Part shown: one piece after another, positions 10,301-18,352 of the stretch | Layout: each line of letters starts with the position of its first letter | How positions within the stretch are numbered: the first letter of the stretch is position 1 | DNA from: Thioploca ingrica | GTDB taxonomy: Bacteria > Pseudomonadota > Gammaproteobacteria > Beggiatoales > Beggiatoaceae | DNA length: 64,000 nt | NCBI GenBank assembly: GCA_000828835.1 | Contig: AP014633.1 | Span: 1,736,001 to 1,800,000, forward strand | Reading direction: 5' to 3' | The notes under the pieces: generated by a model | What the model was told of the DNA's origin: nothing | Databases searched by the model: none | What the model saw: only the letters and a program-made list of their open reading frames with translations | Position numbers and translations under genes: made by a program

Positions 10301-10879
10301 TTGTTGGAGGCGAGCGTGCCATTCAATGGCTAATCGCAACCGTTTACCTAACAGGCTGGTATTGCTTCTAATCAGAGCCAAGTATTGTTTTTCTAGCTCG
10401 ATCGCTTTGGTCAGTATATTAAGCTGTTCGGTTAACTCGGTAATCGCCTGGTCGGATGAATCTGTTGATTTCTCTTGTTGATTTTGCTGTTCTTGAAGAT
10501 AACCACGCCATTTATCCAATTTGGTTTGAACATCTCGTTGTTCTAAAACTAGATTGTCTAACTGAGTACGAATCGTTTCTCTTTCTTGAGCCGCTATCTC
10601 TAGCGTAGTTACCATTTTATCTGGCGTCATATTTTCTAAGCTTTTTATCTTAGTTGATAACGCCAAACCTTCTATTTGCAAACTTTGTTGGTAACGCTGA
10701 TTTTGGGTTTGCGCTTCATTCAGTTGTTGCTGACGTTCTTGAAATTGTTGGAGAGTTGGCCAATTTTCTAATGAATTAGGATTTTGAGCTGATGCCAATA
10801 AAGCATATCCATAGCAACACAGAAATAATACGCTGTTACTTAATAAATTTAGTAGCAATTGATTTTTAATAGTAAACAT
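7346..10879 (-). CDS. MscK/KefA-type large mechanosensitive channel
   Basis: A 1177-residue inner-membrane channel of the large MscS subfamily (E. coli MscK is 1120). A signal peptide covers about residues 1-31. A long periplasmic region rich in Gln and Glu follows (to ~565), predicted as alternating coiled coils. Then come about eight to eleven membrane helices and the MscS core near residues 960-1170: the pore-lining helix (LMVFAGALGIGIGFGLQNIA), the beta domain (ERPLRLGDIVTIGDNYEGKV, IIVPNSELIS) and the C-terminal alpha/beta cage. Such channels open under hypo-osmotic stress to release solutes. The gene is transcribed toward 6949-7332 and is preceded by a same-strand DUF302 gene 57 bases upstream. 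Confidence 0.93.
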   Translation of the reverse strand: MFTIKNQLLLNLLSNSVLFLCCYGYALLASAQNPNSLENWPTLQQFQERQQQLNEAQTQNQRYQQSLQIEGLALSTKIKSLENMTPDKMVTTLEIAAQERETIRTQLDNLVLEQRDVQTKLDKWRGYLQEQQNQQEKSTDSSDQAITELTEQLNILTKAIELEKQYLALIRSNTSLLGKRLRLAIEWHARLQQAYQQNLLEKRQQVLQEMRTALEQRRQALMTKQQELPSQLARLETGQVSTERLAEILTTAALERKSAEVELENLRLESKSTEENLVRQSKSIKEQQEKLMLLKKSTPELDNERIQLAIKEILIWELENDIQLQTNAQKLEEQHLEMTKTMRTDLAENRLKLATDWHGKVEMLYQKRQKQDLDSQIQQQQQYYLARSAELREQLEALSETDSPALRYLLEVQITEANEQAQQYEVKLAYLQDQFEQINKLLKQEAEEISPDILRKAQTLKREVTTLAQLLTNKIDILQQKREVIRKQGKNLTDQELEYQQQAEQLLDKVIETVRQRSQQLLALQQPIKTVTFQLENAYKENQRQLLLQRRSWPTSPSEWQILVKDLSKIPTLFVQQMQLTLSSFKQGFQHLSYLVLAIISLAIAMGLGIGWWLYQRLTAFLNSWTEISKRGFLANQLLIGLQLLQKNALGIAITSLFLLLIASNQLDKTSILLSLTLVLIWLGIKLPLNLAWLLLSNNNQLSPERRLKLYRQLQWTLIFTGFLVVLTILGHLLGVSLAVRDLIDTLFMLLLSLTVVPIMYIRNTLLVLLKPLLKSYWLWAYRLVSLLLPLALLAVALLGLIGYINLGWSIAKQMSLFLIVLTGWLIAEGLLADMITFAKNFALKQSDYGLLWTQDIIPLIQKLLGIALIGLAVMSFFWLNGWYADVVKDIAVKESLENLFAYQIGQLSGNPLTIADVLLALLAVWILFWFGSWVRQITYQWIYLNIGDLGIRHSLSVLTQYTVILLGLLITLRVIGFDLTTLMVFAGALGIGIGFGLQNIANNFISGLLLLVERPLRLGDIVTIGDNYEGKVTKIGIRSLTIRHWNYKEIIVPNSELISQTFTNWTHSSSVIRTTLNINVSYNNDPHRVRQILQQVLQEIPEILLEPEPAIFLAEFSDFAINFRIDYYINMDGLGFWKTKSEVLFKIWDHFKQTGITLPCPQYDLHIRSFPPAITD

Positions 10880-10936
10880 ATGAGTTATATCTGAATTACC
10901 CTAACAGAATCAGCCATTTGTTTGCAATAAGTCGGG

Positions 10937-11578
10937 CTAAGCGCCATGTGCACTAGCACCCATCATTTTTAAAATATTATCTTGAATTTTTAGGACTTTT
11001 ATTTTGATGTTGGGATCCATCCCTTGAGTGCCATGCAGCAATAAATTAAGATTCAAAGTAGCCAGCCAAAGTTGATTATGAGCATCTTGATATAAAATAA
11101 TTCGATAAGGTAAATGAAAAGCAAAATCAGGGTTATAATTTAATAGAGTCGTTGCAACCTGAGCATCACAAAATTGAAATACCTCCATGAACCGATAAGG
11201 TTTACCGGTAACCGCTTCCAGTTCTTGATGCAAGGGGTAACTGGCTAATAATTTTAAATTCAATTGTTCAGCATATTTTTTAAGAGAAGCAACGGTTTGT
11301 TTTATGGTTATCGTTGGTTCTAAAGGGATTTTAATGAGCATAGCACTCGCCATATCGGTTTTCATGATTTGGACGACAAATTCACCAAAAAAGCCAATAA
11401 ATTCCTCATCAAAAATGCGCGTAGCTCGTTGTCCCTGAAGGTATAATAACACGGATAACCCAATCAATAATAACCCGAAGATAGCTAAAAAATGGGTTAT
11501 CCATTTTAGCAGTCGTCGGGAGATGGAAAGGTCGGCAGCAGTGACAATAGGCTGTTGATAAGCCAGTTTATGCGGCAT
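10937..11578 (-). CDS. DUF302 domain protein with N-terminal membrane anchor
   Basis: 213 residues. One membrane helix (WITHFLAIFGLLLIGLSVLL, about residues 25-45) is followed by a soluble domain. The C-terminal ~90 residues (VFQFCDAQVATTLLNYNPDFAF, LPYRIILYQDAHNQLWLATL) match the pattern of DUF302, a small alpha/beta fold of unknown ligand often found in sulfur-oxidising and metal-exposed bacteria. The start at 11578 is chosen because AAGGA lies 8-9 bases before it; longer starts at 11608 and 11596 lack such a site. The topology suggests the domain faces the periplasm. Divergent from dxs; the 227 bases between them should carry both promoters. Confidence 0.75.
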   Translation of the reverse strand: MPHKLAYQQPIVTAADLSISRRLLKWITHFLAIFGLLLIGLSVLLYLQGQRATRIFDEEFIGFFGEFVVQIMKTDMASAMLIKIPLEPTITIKQTVASLKKYAEQLNLKLLASYPLHQELEAVTGKPYRFMEVFQFCDAQVATTLLNYNPDFAFHLPYRIILYQDAHNQLWLATLNLNLLLHGTQGMDPNIKIKVLKIQDNILKMMGASAHGA

Positions 11579-11805
11579 TTTAATTATCCTTATCATGGTA
11601 CCCGCCATCGTTTCTCGCCCCAGTTTTGGGAATGATTCTTTCTTGGAGAAATGGGGTTCAGTTATCTCTATTAAAATTATTAATCATTATATCAAAGAAG
11701 TAACCCTTTTTTGTTTTTTTATAATCGGTCAAAACAGAGTATCATTGCGATTTGGCAACCGTACTTAATAATCGATTCTTTTAATACATCATTAACTATT
11801 TTTTA

Positions 11806-13677
11806 ATGAATTACTCATTACTTGAAAAAATTCAGACACCGGTTCAACTACGGCAATTACCGGAACGAGATTTACCGCGACTGGCTCAAGAGTTGCGTCA
11901 TTTTTTAATCGAGACGTTGAGTCGCACCGGTGGACATTTTGCCTCGAATTTAGGTGTCGTAGAACTAACCATTGCTTTACATTATGTTTTTAATACCCCA
12001 GAAGATCGTTTAGTTTGGGATGTTGGACACCAAAGTTACCCGCATAAGATCTTAACGGGGCGCCGGGAAAAAATGTCTACCTTACGTCAATATCAAGGTA
12101 TTTCTGGTTTTCCTAAACGAACTGAAAGTCCTTATGATAGCTTTGGCGTCGGTCATTCTAGCACCTCGGTTAGTGCTGCTCTCGGAATGGCCATTGCTAA
12201 CCGTCAACTGGGGTTAAATCGCAAAGTCGTTGCTATTATTGGGGATGGTGCAATGACAGCCGGCATGGCCTTTGAAGCACTCAATCATACGGGTGATACC
12301 AATACGAATTTATTAGTGATCTTAAATGACAATGAGATGTCAATTTCCCCTAATGTTGGCGGACTATCCAATTATCTTGCCCGCTTATTATCAAGCCAGC
12401 TCTATACTTCAGTACGTGAAGGTGGTAAACACTTATTACGTCGAATACCCACGGTGCACGAATTAGCGCGGCGTACTGAAGAGCATATGAAAGGCATGGT
12501 CGCACCGGGAACTTTATTTGAGGAATTAGGCTTTAATTACATTGGCCCCATTGATGGACATGATTTACCTACCCTCTTGACGACATTACACAATATGAAA
12601 GCGTTAGAAGGGCCACAATTTTTACATGTAATAACTCAGAAAGGTAAAGGTTTCTCACATGCTGAAGCTAATCCCTGTACTTATCATGGCGTCAGTGCGT
12701 TTGATCGGCAAACCGGTAAAATGGCGGCTCAAAATACGACTATTCCAACCTATACTCAAATTTTGAGCGATTGGTTGTGCGATATGGCTGCGCAAGACCA
12801 ACGGTTAATCGGAATAACACCCGCTATGCGAGAAGGTTCGGGGTTAGTAGAATTTTCTAACCGCTATCCAACCCGTTATTTTGATGTGGGGATCGCTGAA
12901 CAACATAGTGTGACTTTTGCCGCTGGATTGGCTAGTGAAGGGTTAAAACCGGTTGTTGCCATCTACTCAACTTTTTTACAGCGTGCTTACGATCAATTAA
13001 TTCATGATGTTGCATTGCAAAATTTGCCCGTTTTATTTGCCATTGATCGGGCCGGTTTAGTTGGGCCGGATGGTGCCACACACAGCGGTAATTTTGATCT
13101 TGCTTATTTACGTTGCATCCCCCATATCCTGATTATGGTACCGGCAGATGAAAACGAATGTCGGCAAATGTTTACCACCGGATTTAATTATCCTGGTCCT
13201 AGTGCAGTCCGTTATCCTCGTCGCTATGGCGTAGGTATTCCAGTAGAACCCCAATTAACGACCTTGCCTATCGGTAAAGCGCAATTACGTCGTGAAGGAC
13301 ATCAAATCGCTTTCTTAGTTTTTGGAACTTTACTGACGACTACTTTAGCAGCGGCTGAACAATTAGATGCCACGGTAATTAATATGCGGTTTGTTAAACC
13401 ACTTGATGTGGAAGTCATTTTGCAAATGGCTAATCAGTACGAACTCATCGTTACGGTCGAAGAAAATGTGGTGATGGGTGGAGCCGGCAGTGCTATTAAT
13501 GAATGTTTACAAGCACATGCCAAACTCACTCCGGTATTAAACTTAGGGTTACCAGATCAGTTTGTTGAGCAAGGTGATACATCTATCTTACTAGCACAAT
13601 GTGGCTTAAATACGGAAGGAATAATTAGTGCGGTACGAAACCATTTAGACCGACTTAAATCAATAATGCCAAATTAA
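11806..13677 (+). CDS. dxs: 1-deoxy-D-xylulose-5-phosphate synthase
   Basis: 623 residues against 620 in E. coli. It makes DXP from pyruvate and glyceraldehyde 3-phosphate, the first step of the MEP isoprenoid route, and also supplies thiamine and pyridoxal synthesis. Landmarks in order: [20 protein letters not shown], the conserved [17 protein letters not shown], the thiamine-diphosphate motif [18 protein letters not shown]...NDNEMSIS (about 147-180), DGHD, the pyrimidine-domain Glu in [31 protein letters not shown], and the C-terminal domain ([14 protein letters not shown]). All key residues are present. Start ATG 11806; no strong ribosome-binding site is visible. Confidence 0.97.
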   Translation: MNYSLLEKIQTPVQLRQLPERDLPRLAQELRHFLIETLSRTGGHFASNLGVVELTIALHYVFNTPEDRLVWDVGHQSYPHKILTGRREKMSTLRQYQGISGFPKRTESPYDSFGVGHSSTSVSAALGMAIANRQLGLNRKVVAIIGDGAMTAGMAFEALNHTGDTNTNLLVILNDNEMSISPNVGGLSNYLARLLSSQLYTSVREGGKHLLRRIPTVHELARRTEEHMKGMVAPGTLFEELGFNYIGPIDGHDLPTLLTTLHNMKALEGPQFLHVITQKGKGFSHAEANPCTYHGVSAFDRQTGKMAAQNTTIPTYTQILSDWLCDMAAQDQRLIGITPAMREGSGLVEFSNRYPTRYFDVGIAEQHSVTFAAGLASEGLKPVVAIYSTFLQRAYDQLIHDVALQNLPVLFAIDRAGLVGPDGATHSGNFDLAYLRCIPHILIMVPADENECRQMFTTGFNYPGPSAVRYPRRYGVGIPVEPQLTTLPIGKAQLRREGHQIAFLVFGTLLTTTLAAAEQLDATVINMRFVKPLDVEVILQMANQYELIVTVEENVVMGGAGSAINECLQAHAKLTPVLNLGLPDQFVEQGDTSILLAQCGLNTEGIISAVRNHLDRLKSIMPN

Positions 13678-13681
13678 CTTC

Positions 13682-13704
13682 CTAAAAAGTGGATTACTTT
13701 TTAG
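13682..13704 (+). terminator. AT-rich hairpin between dxs and folE2
   Basis: Perfect 9-base arms (CTAAAAAGT / ACTTTTTAG) with a 5-base loop, starting five bases after the dxs stop. The 3' arm carries a run of five T inside the stem rather than after it, so it may be a weak terminator, an mRNA-stabilising hairpin, or a leader element of folE2. The sequence alone does not decide. Confidence 0.4.
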
Positions 13705-13740
13705 CTGCAGGCTCGAGATGCAAAATAGAGGATTTTTACT

Positions 13741-14529
13741 ATGAATAAAGCGGTTACTGTTATGCCTGATGTTCAAGGCAGTGCTGATACCCGTCATATT
13801 GCTATTGATAAAGTGGGTATTAAAGATATTAAACATCCTATCCGTGTTAAAGATCGCTCCGGACGTGAACAGCATACGATTGCTAATTTCAATATGTACG
13901 TGAGTTTGCCACATAATTTTAAAGGCACACATATGTCACGATTTGTAGAAATTCTCAACGAACATGAATATGAGATTACCGTCGATTCATTTAAAGATAT
14001 GCTCGTGGAAATGACTAAACGCCTAGAAGCACGGGCTGGTCATATTGAAATGGCATTTACCTATTTTGTGATTAAATTAGCGCCGGTATCGAGTGTGAGA
14101 AGTCTACTTGACTATGAAGTCACCTTTATTGGCGAAATTACGGATGACAAGCCGGTGATTACGGTTAAAGTGATTGTTCCGGTGACGAGTCTTTGTCCTT
14201 GTTCTAAAGAGATTTCTCAATACGGTGCTCATAATCAACGGTCCCACGTCACCGTTACCGCTAAAACCAATGGTTTTTTGTGGATTGAAGATTTAATTGA
14301 TTTAGTTGAAAAAGAAGCTTCTTGCCAATTGTATGGTTTATTGAAACGTCCTGATGAAAAATATGTGACTGAATATGCCTATGAACATCCTAAGTTTGTT
14401 GAAGATATGGTACGGGATATTGCCACTAAGCTTAATAAAGACCCTCGTGTGACGGCTTATGTAGTAGAATCAGAAAACTTTGAGTCAATTCATAATCATT
14501 CTGCTTACGCCATGATTCATAAAGCATAA
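13741..14529 (+). CDS. folE2: GTP cyclohydrolase FolE2 (type IB)
   Basis: 262 residues, the normal size. FolE2 converts GTP to dihydroneopterin triphosphate, the entry to tetrahydrofolate and queuosine-type pterins, and is the metal-promiscuous alternative to the zinc enzyme FolE. The active-site region is intact: [20 protein letters not shown] (about residues 157-176), with the catalytic Cys and downstream His, and an Asp/Glu-rich C terminus ([20 protein letters not shown]). The start at 13741 has GAGGA ten bases upstream. In some bacteria folE2 is induced by zinc starvation through Zur, but I see no obvious Zur palindrome here. Confidence 0.96.
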   Translation: MNKAVTVMPDVQGSADTRHIAIDKVGIKDIKHPIRVKDRSGREQHTIANFNMYVSLPHNFKGTHMSRFVEILNEHEYEITVDSFKDMLVEMTKRLEARAGHIEMAFTYFVIKLAPVSSVRSLLDYEVTFIGEITDDKPVITVKVIVPVTSLCPCSKEISQYGAHNQRSHVTVTAKTNGFLWIEDLIDLVEKEASCQLYGLLKRPDEKYVTEYAYEHPKFVEDMVRDIATKLNKDPRVTAYVVESENFESIHNHSAYAMIHKA

Positions 14530-14593
14530 ATAATCATTCGTTATTGATCAGGGTTATCCAGCGGATTTATTAAACGAAAGGATAAGATCGCAC

Positions 14594-15343
14594 ATGCTTG
14601 ATGTGATTACCCCTAATTGGCCAGCACCACCCCAAGTTAAAGCTTATATCACCACTCGTCACGGTGGTGTGAGTCACCCACCCTATGATTCCTTCAATTT
14701 AGCTGAACATGTCGGTGATGACGCCCAAGCGGTCGCAAATAATCGAGCCATTCTAGTGCAAACTCTGAAATTACCAACCGAACCCATTTGGTTAAACCAA
14801 GTCCATGGTACCCAAGCCATTGCTGCCCAGCCAGCGCAACTCAATGGTATTGCCGATGCGACTTATACCAACCAAGCTGGACAAATTTGTGTCGTTTTAA
14901 CAGCCGATTGTTTACCGGTGTTATTTTGTGATCGTTATGGTACAACTGTCGCTGCAGCACATGCCGGTTGGCGCGGTTTAGCGGCTGGTATTTTAGAGGC
15001 CACTTTGCAACATTTTCAGGTGCCCGCTCAAGATATTTTAGTGTGGTTAGGTCCAGCCATTGGACCCCGGGTATTTGAAGTGGGTGATGAAGTGCGAACT
15101 GCTTTTATTCAAGTGTTACCCTCGGCACAATCGGCTTTTACTCCCAGTCGTCCAGGACATTGGTTAGCGAATTTATATCAACTTGCTCAACAGCGGTTAA
15201 GCCAACAAGGTGTTACCCACATTTATGGCGGTGATTTTTGCACCTATACTGATCAGGAGCGTTTTTATTCTTATCGGCGTGATAAAGTCACGGGAAGAAT
15301 GGCCAGTTTAATCTGGTTGCACGAATCCAATGAGTCCATTTAA
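14594..15343 (+). CDS. pgeF: Purine nucleoside phosphorylase YfiH / PgeF (multicopper polyphenol oxidoreductase family)
   Basis: 249 residues of the YfiH/DUF152 family. Zinc-ligand positions are visible: His in WLNQVHGT, Cys in TADCLPVLFCD and His in AAAHAGWRGLAAG; the family's second half includes WLGPAIGPRVFEVGDEV and a C-terminal FYSYRRDKVTGRMASLIWL. Members were first called laccase-like and later shown to act on purine nucleosides and to edit peptidoglycan precursors (PgeF). It lies 64 bases after folE2 on the same strand with AAAGGAT before the start, so it may share that transcript. Confidence 0.92.
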   Translation: MLDVITPNWPAPPQVKAYITTRHGGVSHPPYDSFNLAEHVGDDAQAVANNRAILVQTLKLPTEPIWLNQVHGTQAIAAQPAQLNGIADATYTNQAGQICVVLTADCLPVLFCDRYGTTVAAAHAGWRGLAAGILEATLQHFQVPAQDILVWLGPAIGPRVFEVGDEVRTAFIQVLPSAQSAFTPSRPGHWLANLYQLAQQRLSQQGVTHIYGGDFCTYTDQERFYSYRRDKVTGRMASLIWLHESNESI

Positions 15344-15606
15344 AAAAATTGATTTAAGTTTAAGTTAATTACAATTAATATCGCCCAGTTTATCTCCAGT
15401 ACCGGATATACACCAACTTAATTTGCGCACGAATTTACTTTCAATTGGATTACCTGAAATTTTATGATAGTTGGAGCAAATTCGATATCAGGTTGACTAG
15501 GAAGCAGTGCGGTTACGTTAAGGATTATTTCTTCCCCTCTTGTGTCATACCATAGTCTTTTTTTACTATATAGGCTGAGTCAATTTTACTAATTTATTAA
15601 AGGATT

Positions 15607-16587
15607 ATGAAAACATTATCTCACCTTTCTTCTGGGCTGATTATAGGCAGCCTACTATTCATTCATTCCGTGGCTGCTACAGAACAAGGGGTTGTTGTAA
15701 CAACAAATCCAGCAGCAACGATTGCTAAACCCGCTGAGGCTAAACCCGCTGAGCGCCATTATGTCCATAAAGATCCTCAAGCTTGCGTTAATCTCAAATT
15801 AAATTGTGAACCCGGCCAAAAACCTTTTAGTGATGAGACTGGATGTGGTTGTCTACCAGAATTGAAAATTATCCCAGAATTGAAATATCAAACGTTACAA
15901 ATCAAAGAAGCTGGGATTACGATCGAATATCCTAAAACCTGGTTCCAGCAGGATAAAGACATGGCTTGGTCACCTAATCAACAAGGGACTCCTCTGTTGG
16001 GGTTTAAGTGGACTACAGTTGAACCGGAGCAGTGGGAACCTGACCAGATGTTACCTAAATCAAGTGATTGGCTTGGTCCGTTTATGATTGATTTAGGTTG
16101 GGAACGGGGTTTGTTATATTTTGTCCAAATCAAAGCTAATAAAGATCCCGTCGCTAAACCCAATCAATCCACTTCTCCAGATAAATCCGCTGAGTCAGCT
16201 AAACCTAATCAATCAACTCCTCCAGATAAACCCGCTGAGCCAGCTAAACCAGCTAACAATGATTTAACCCCAAATAAACCGGTCGTTAAAGATGAACCAA
16301 CCGATCTATTTGAAATTCATACCATCATCCCCCGTATGGAAGCAGAAATAGCCTATGATTTTTATGCTCGTGCTCATAACTTATTGCAATTAAAAGCTAT
16401 CGATGCGATTACTCAAAAGTTTATGCAATCAGTGGTATTAAACAGTCTGAAACTTTATGTCAGTGAAGATCCGAAGGAATGCAAAAAAATCAGCTTAGAT
16501 TGTAATGACAATGAAGAAGAATTTTTTGATAAAGACGGATGTGGTTGCATTAACCATCCACAAACTGAAGAAGTTTATGATAATTAA
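15607..16587 (+). CDS. Secreted protein with a duplicated GCGC cysteine motif
   Basis: 326 residues with a signal peptide (about 1-24, ending SVAA). A 29-residue cysteine motif occurs twice, near residues 57-85 and 290-318, aligning without gaps: DPxxC-x6-C, an acidic stretch, F-x-D-x-x-GCGC. Between the copies are a domain starting ITIEYPKTWFQQ, a low-complexity linker built from repeats of KPNQSTPPDKPAEPA, and a second half of the same domain (DLFEIHTIIPRMEAEIAYDF). The C-x-GCGC motif is common in secreted proteobacterial proteins, probably as a disulfide-bonded knot. Overall function unknown. AAAGGAT precedes the ATG, and a strong terminator follows, so the gene is a single-gene unit. Confidence 0.8.
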   Translation: MKTLSHLSSGLIIGSLLFIHSVAATEQGVVVTTNPAATIAKPAEAKPAERHYVHKDPQACVNLKLNCEPGQKPFSDETGCGCLPELKIIPELKYQTLQIKEAGITIEYPKTWFQQDKDMAWSPNQQGTPLLGFKWTTVEPEQWEPDQMLPKSSDWLGPFMIDLGWERGLLYFVQIKANKDPVAKPNQSTSPDKSAESAKPNQSTPPDKPAEPAKPANNDLTPNKPVVKDEPTDLFEIHTIIPRMEAEIAYDFYARAHNLLQLKAIDAITQKFMQSVVLNSLKLYVSEDPKECKKISLDCNDNEEEFFDKDGCGCINHPQTEEVYDN

Positions 16588-16616
16588 ATGATTTAATTCA
16601 TGAAGCGCAATCTAAG

Positions 16617-16652
16617 AGTCGGACCCAATATCTAGTGAGTCCGACTTTTTTT
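16617..16652 (+). terminator. Rho-independent terminator after the 15.6 kb secreted-protein gene
   Basis: Stem AGTCGGAC (16617-16624) pairs perfectly with GTCCGACT (16639-16646) around a 14-base loop, followed directly by a run of T. It begins 30 bases after the stop codon at 16587. Confidence 0.9.
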
Positions 16653-16772
16653 ATGAGTGGTATTTTATTACCCGAAATTAAGTATAAAATTAATTATTAT
16701 GTCTATTAGAAATAGATTAACTCAATAAACATAATAACAATTGGCTCATTTATTTCGGTTGAGGATAGCTCG

Positions 16773-18197
16773 ATGAAAATAAGCGTTCTAACGATAATCA
16801 CTTTACTGCTTACCAGTTGTGTCACTTCGCCACTTGGCAGACCTCAACTGGTCTTTATGTCAGCAGATAAAATGAACAAAATGGGTATCAGTACTTTTGA
16901 CGATTTCAAAAAGGAGCAACCCATTTTAGATAATCAGATTGTCCACCAATATGTTGCTTGTGTCGCTAATGCTATTGTTGCAGAAATTGGTAATCAACTG
17001 ACTGACCCCAAAGCCGCGAGTGCTTTTCAATCGACCAGTTGGGAAACTGTCGTGTTTCTGGATAAAGATCCAAATGCTTTTGCGTTACCCGGTGGGAAGA
17101 TTGGGGTGCATACCGGCTTATTTCAAGTCGCGGATAACCCAGATCGCTTAGCCACGGTTATTGGTCATGAAGTCGCTCATGTCTTGTCGCAACATGCCAA
17201 TGAGCGATTGTCGCAACAAACTGCGGTTGATATTGGCTTAGAATTAGTTGATATCATTGCGGATACTCGCCAATCAGCTAACGGAGATTTGCTTAAGGGC
17301 GTGTTAGGTTTAGGTAGCCAATTTGGTATTTTATTACCTTATAGCCGTCTCCATGAAAAAGAAGCCGATTTATTGGGTTTACAGTTAATGGCACGGGCTG
17401 GTTTTGACCCCAAAGAAAGTATCGTCCTTTGGCAAAAGATGAGCCAGTTAAATAAAGAAAAACCTTTTGAATTTTTCTCAACTCACCCCGCTGATGAAAC
17501 TCGTATAGCCGGTTTAAACGAAGTCATGCCCACCGCTTGGCAACTTTATCAGCAAGCCCAAGCTCAACATAAAAAACCCAATTGCCAAGTTCCAGCTAAC
17601 TTAAATGACCTCCTGTCTGCTCCACCTCAAGAAGAATCAGCAGAACTGGAAGATACAACCGATCTGGACCCACAATTACTTGAACCCATCGAAGGGATTT
17701 CTTTTGAACAATGGGCTAAGATTAATAATGCGCTGCTTTACTTTGAAGGTAAAGAAACAATGGCGTTAAAGCCGGTTAATTTAACTCCAGAACAACACGA
17801 TAGAATTAGTGCCGCCTGGACTAACCGCATGAAAGAAGATAAAACTTTTAGTTTAACTAAAGTATATACTTATCAATTCTTTAATGCGAGTCAAGGTCGA
17901 TTTGCCTACTTTGGTAAAGAAGTCGCCCAAGCCTTCCATGACGGCAAAGATCCCACCAGTACGCCGGCTATCTCTTTGGAAAAATGGGTAGAAATAAGAC
18001 ACTTTGTTTCCGCCTTGCCCAAATCTAAACAGAAAAACTTAAGTAAACAACTGCAAGATAACTATGGCTTTAGTTTTTATGAATGGAACATCCTCGATAA
18101 TTGGTGGAGTAGAAAAGTTTTTGGTGCCGCTGAGCGAGGTGACTACACTTTACTGAAACAAATGCAGAAATATGACAGTAAAACTTCTAAAATATAA
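16773..18197 (+). CDS. M48 family zinc metalloprotease, lipoprotein, with C-terminal extension
   Basis: 474 residues. The lipobox LLTSC (Cys near residue 16) predicts an envelope lipoprotein. The M48 catalytic domain covers about residues 50-260: DPNAFALPGGKIGVHTGL, the zinc motif VIGHEVAHVLSQHANE (HEVAH near residue 131) and the third ligand Glu in HEKEADLLGLQLMARAGFDP, ending in STHPADETRIAGL. This is the LoiP/BepA-like class that clears misassembled outer-membrane proteins. After residue ~300 an extra ~170 residues hold two related helical units, each starting IS[FL]E[QK]W and containing a WTNR/WWSR-type segment; these are not part of the usual M48 lipoproteins. Start ATG 16773 with GAGGAT upstream. 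Confidence 0.9.
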   Translation: MKISVLTIITLLLTSCVTSPLGRPQLVFMSADKMNKMGISTFDDFKKEQPILDNQIVHQYVACVANAIVAEIGNQLTDPKAASAFQSTSWETVVFLDKDPNAFALPGGKIGVHTGLFQVADNPDRLATVIGHEVAHVLSQHANERLSQQTAVDIGLELVDIIADTRQSANGDLLKGVLGLGSQFGILLPYSRLHEKEADLLGLQLMARAGFDPKESIVLWQKMSQLNKEKPFEFFSTHPADETRIAGLNEVMPTAWQLYQQAQAQHKKPNCQVPANLNDLLSAPPQEESAELEDTTDLDPQLLEPIEGISFEQWAKINNALLYFEGKETMALKPVNLTPEQHDRISAAWTNRMKEDKTFSLTKVYTYQFFNASQGRFAYFGKEVAQAFHDGKDPTSTPAISLEKWVEIRHFVSALPKSKQKNLSKQLQDNYGFSFYEWNILDNWWSRKVFGAAERGDYTLLKQMQKYDSKTSKI

Positions 18198-18352
18198 AAT
18201 CTTGTAGGGGTAAACTCGCCAGTTGGTACTAACTTAACCAGGGATTACAACCCATTGTTATCAAATATTATTTTAAAATAAGATCGCGACAACTTCCTGA
18301 GCACTACCGAAAACTCTAAAATGTTGGTCATTCTGAATTATTGGATTATTAA

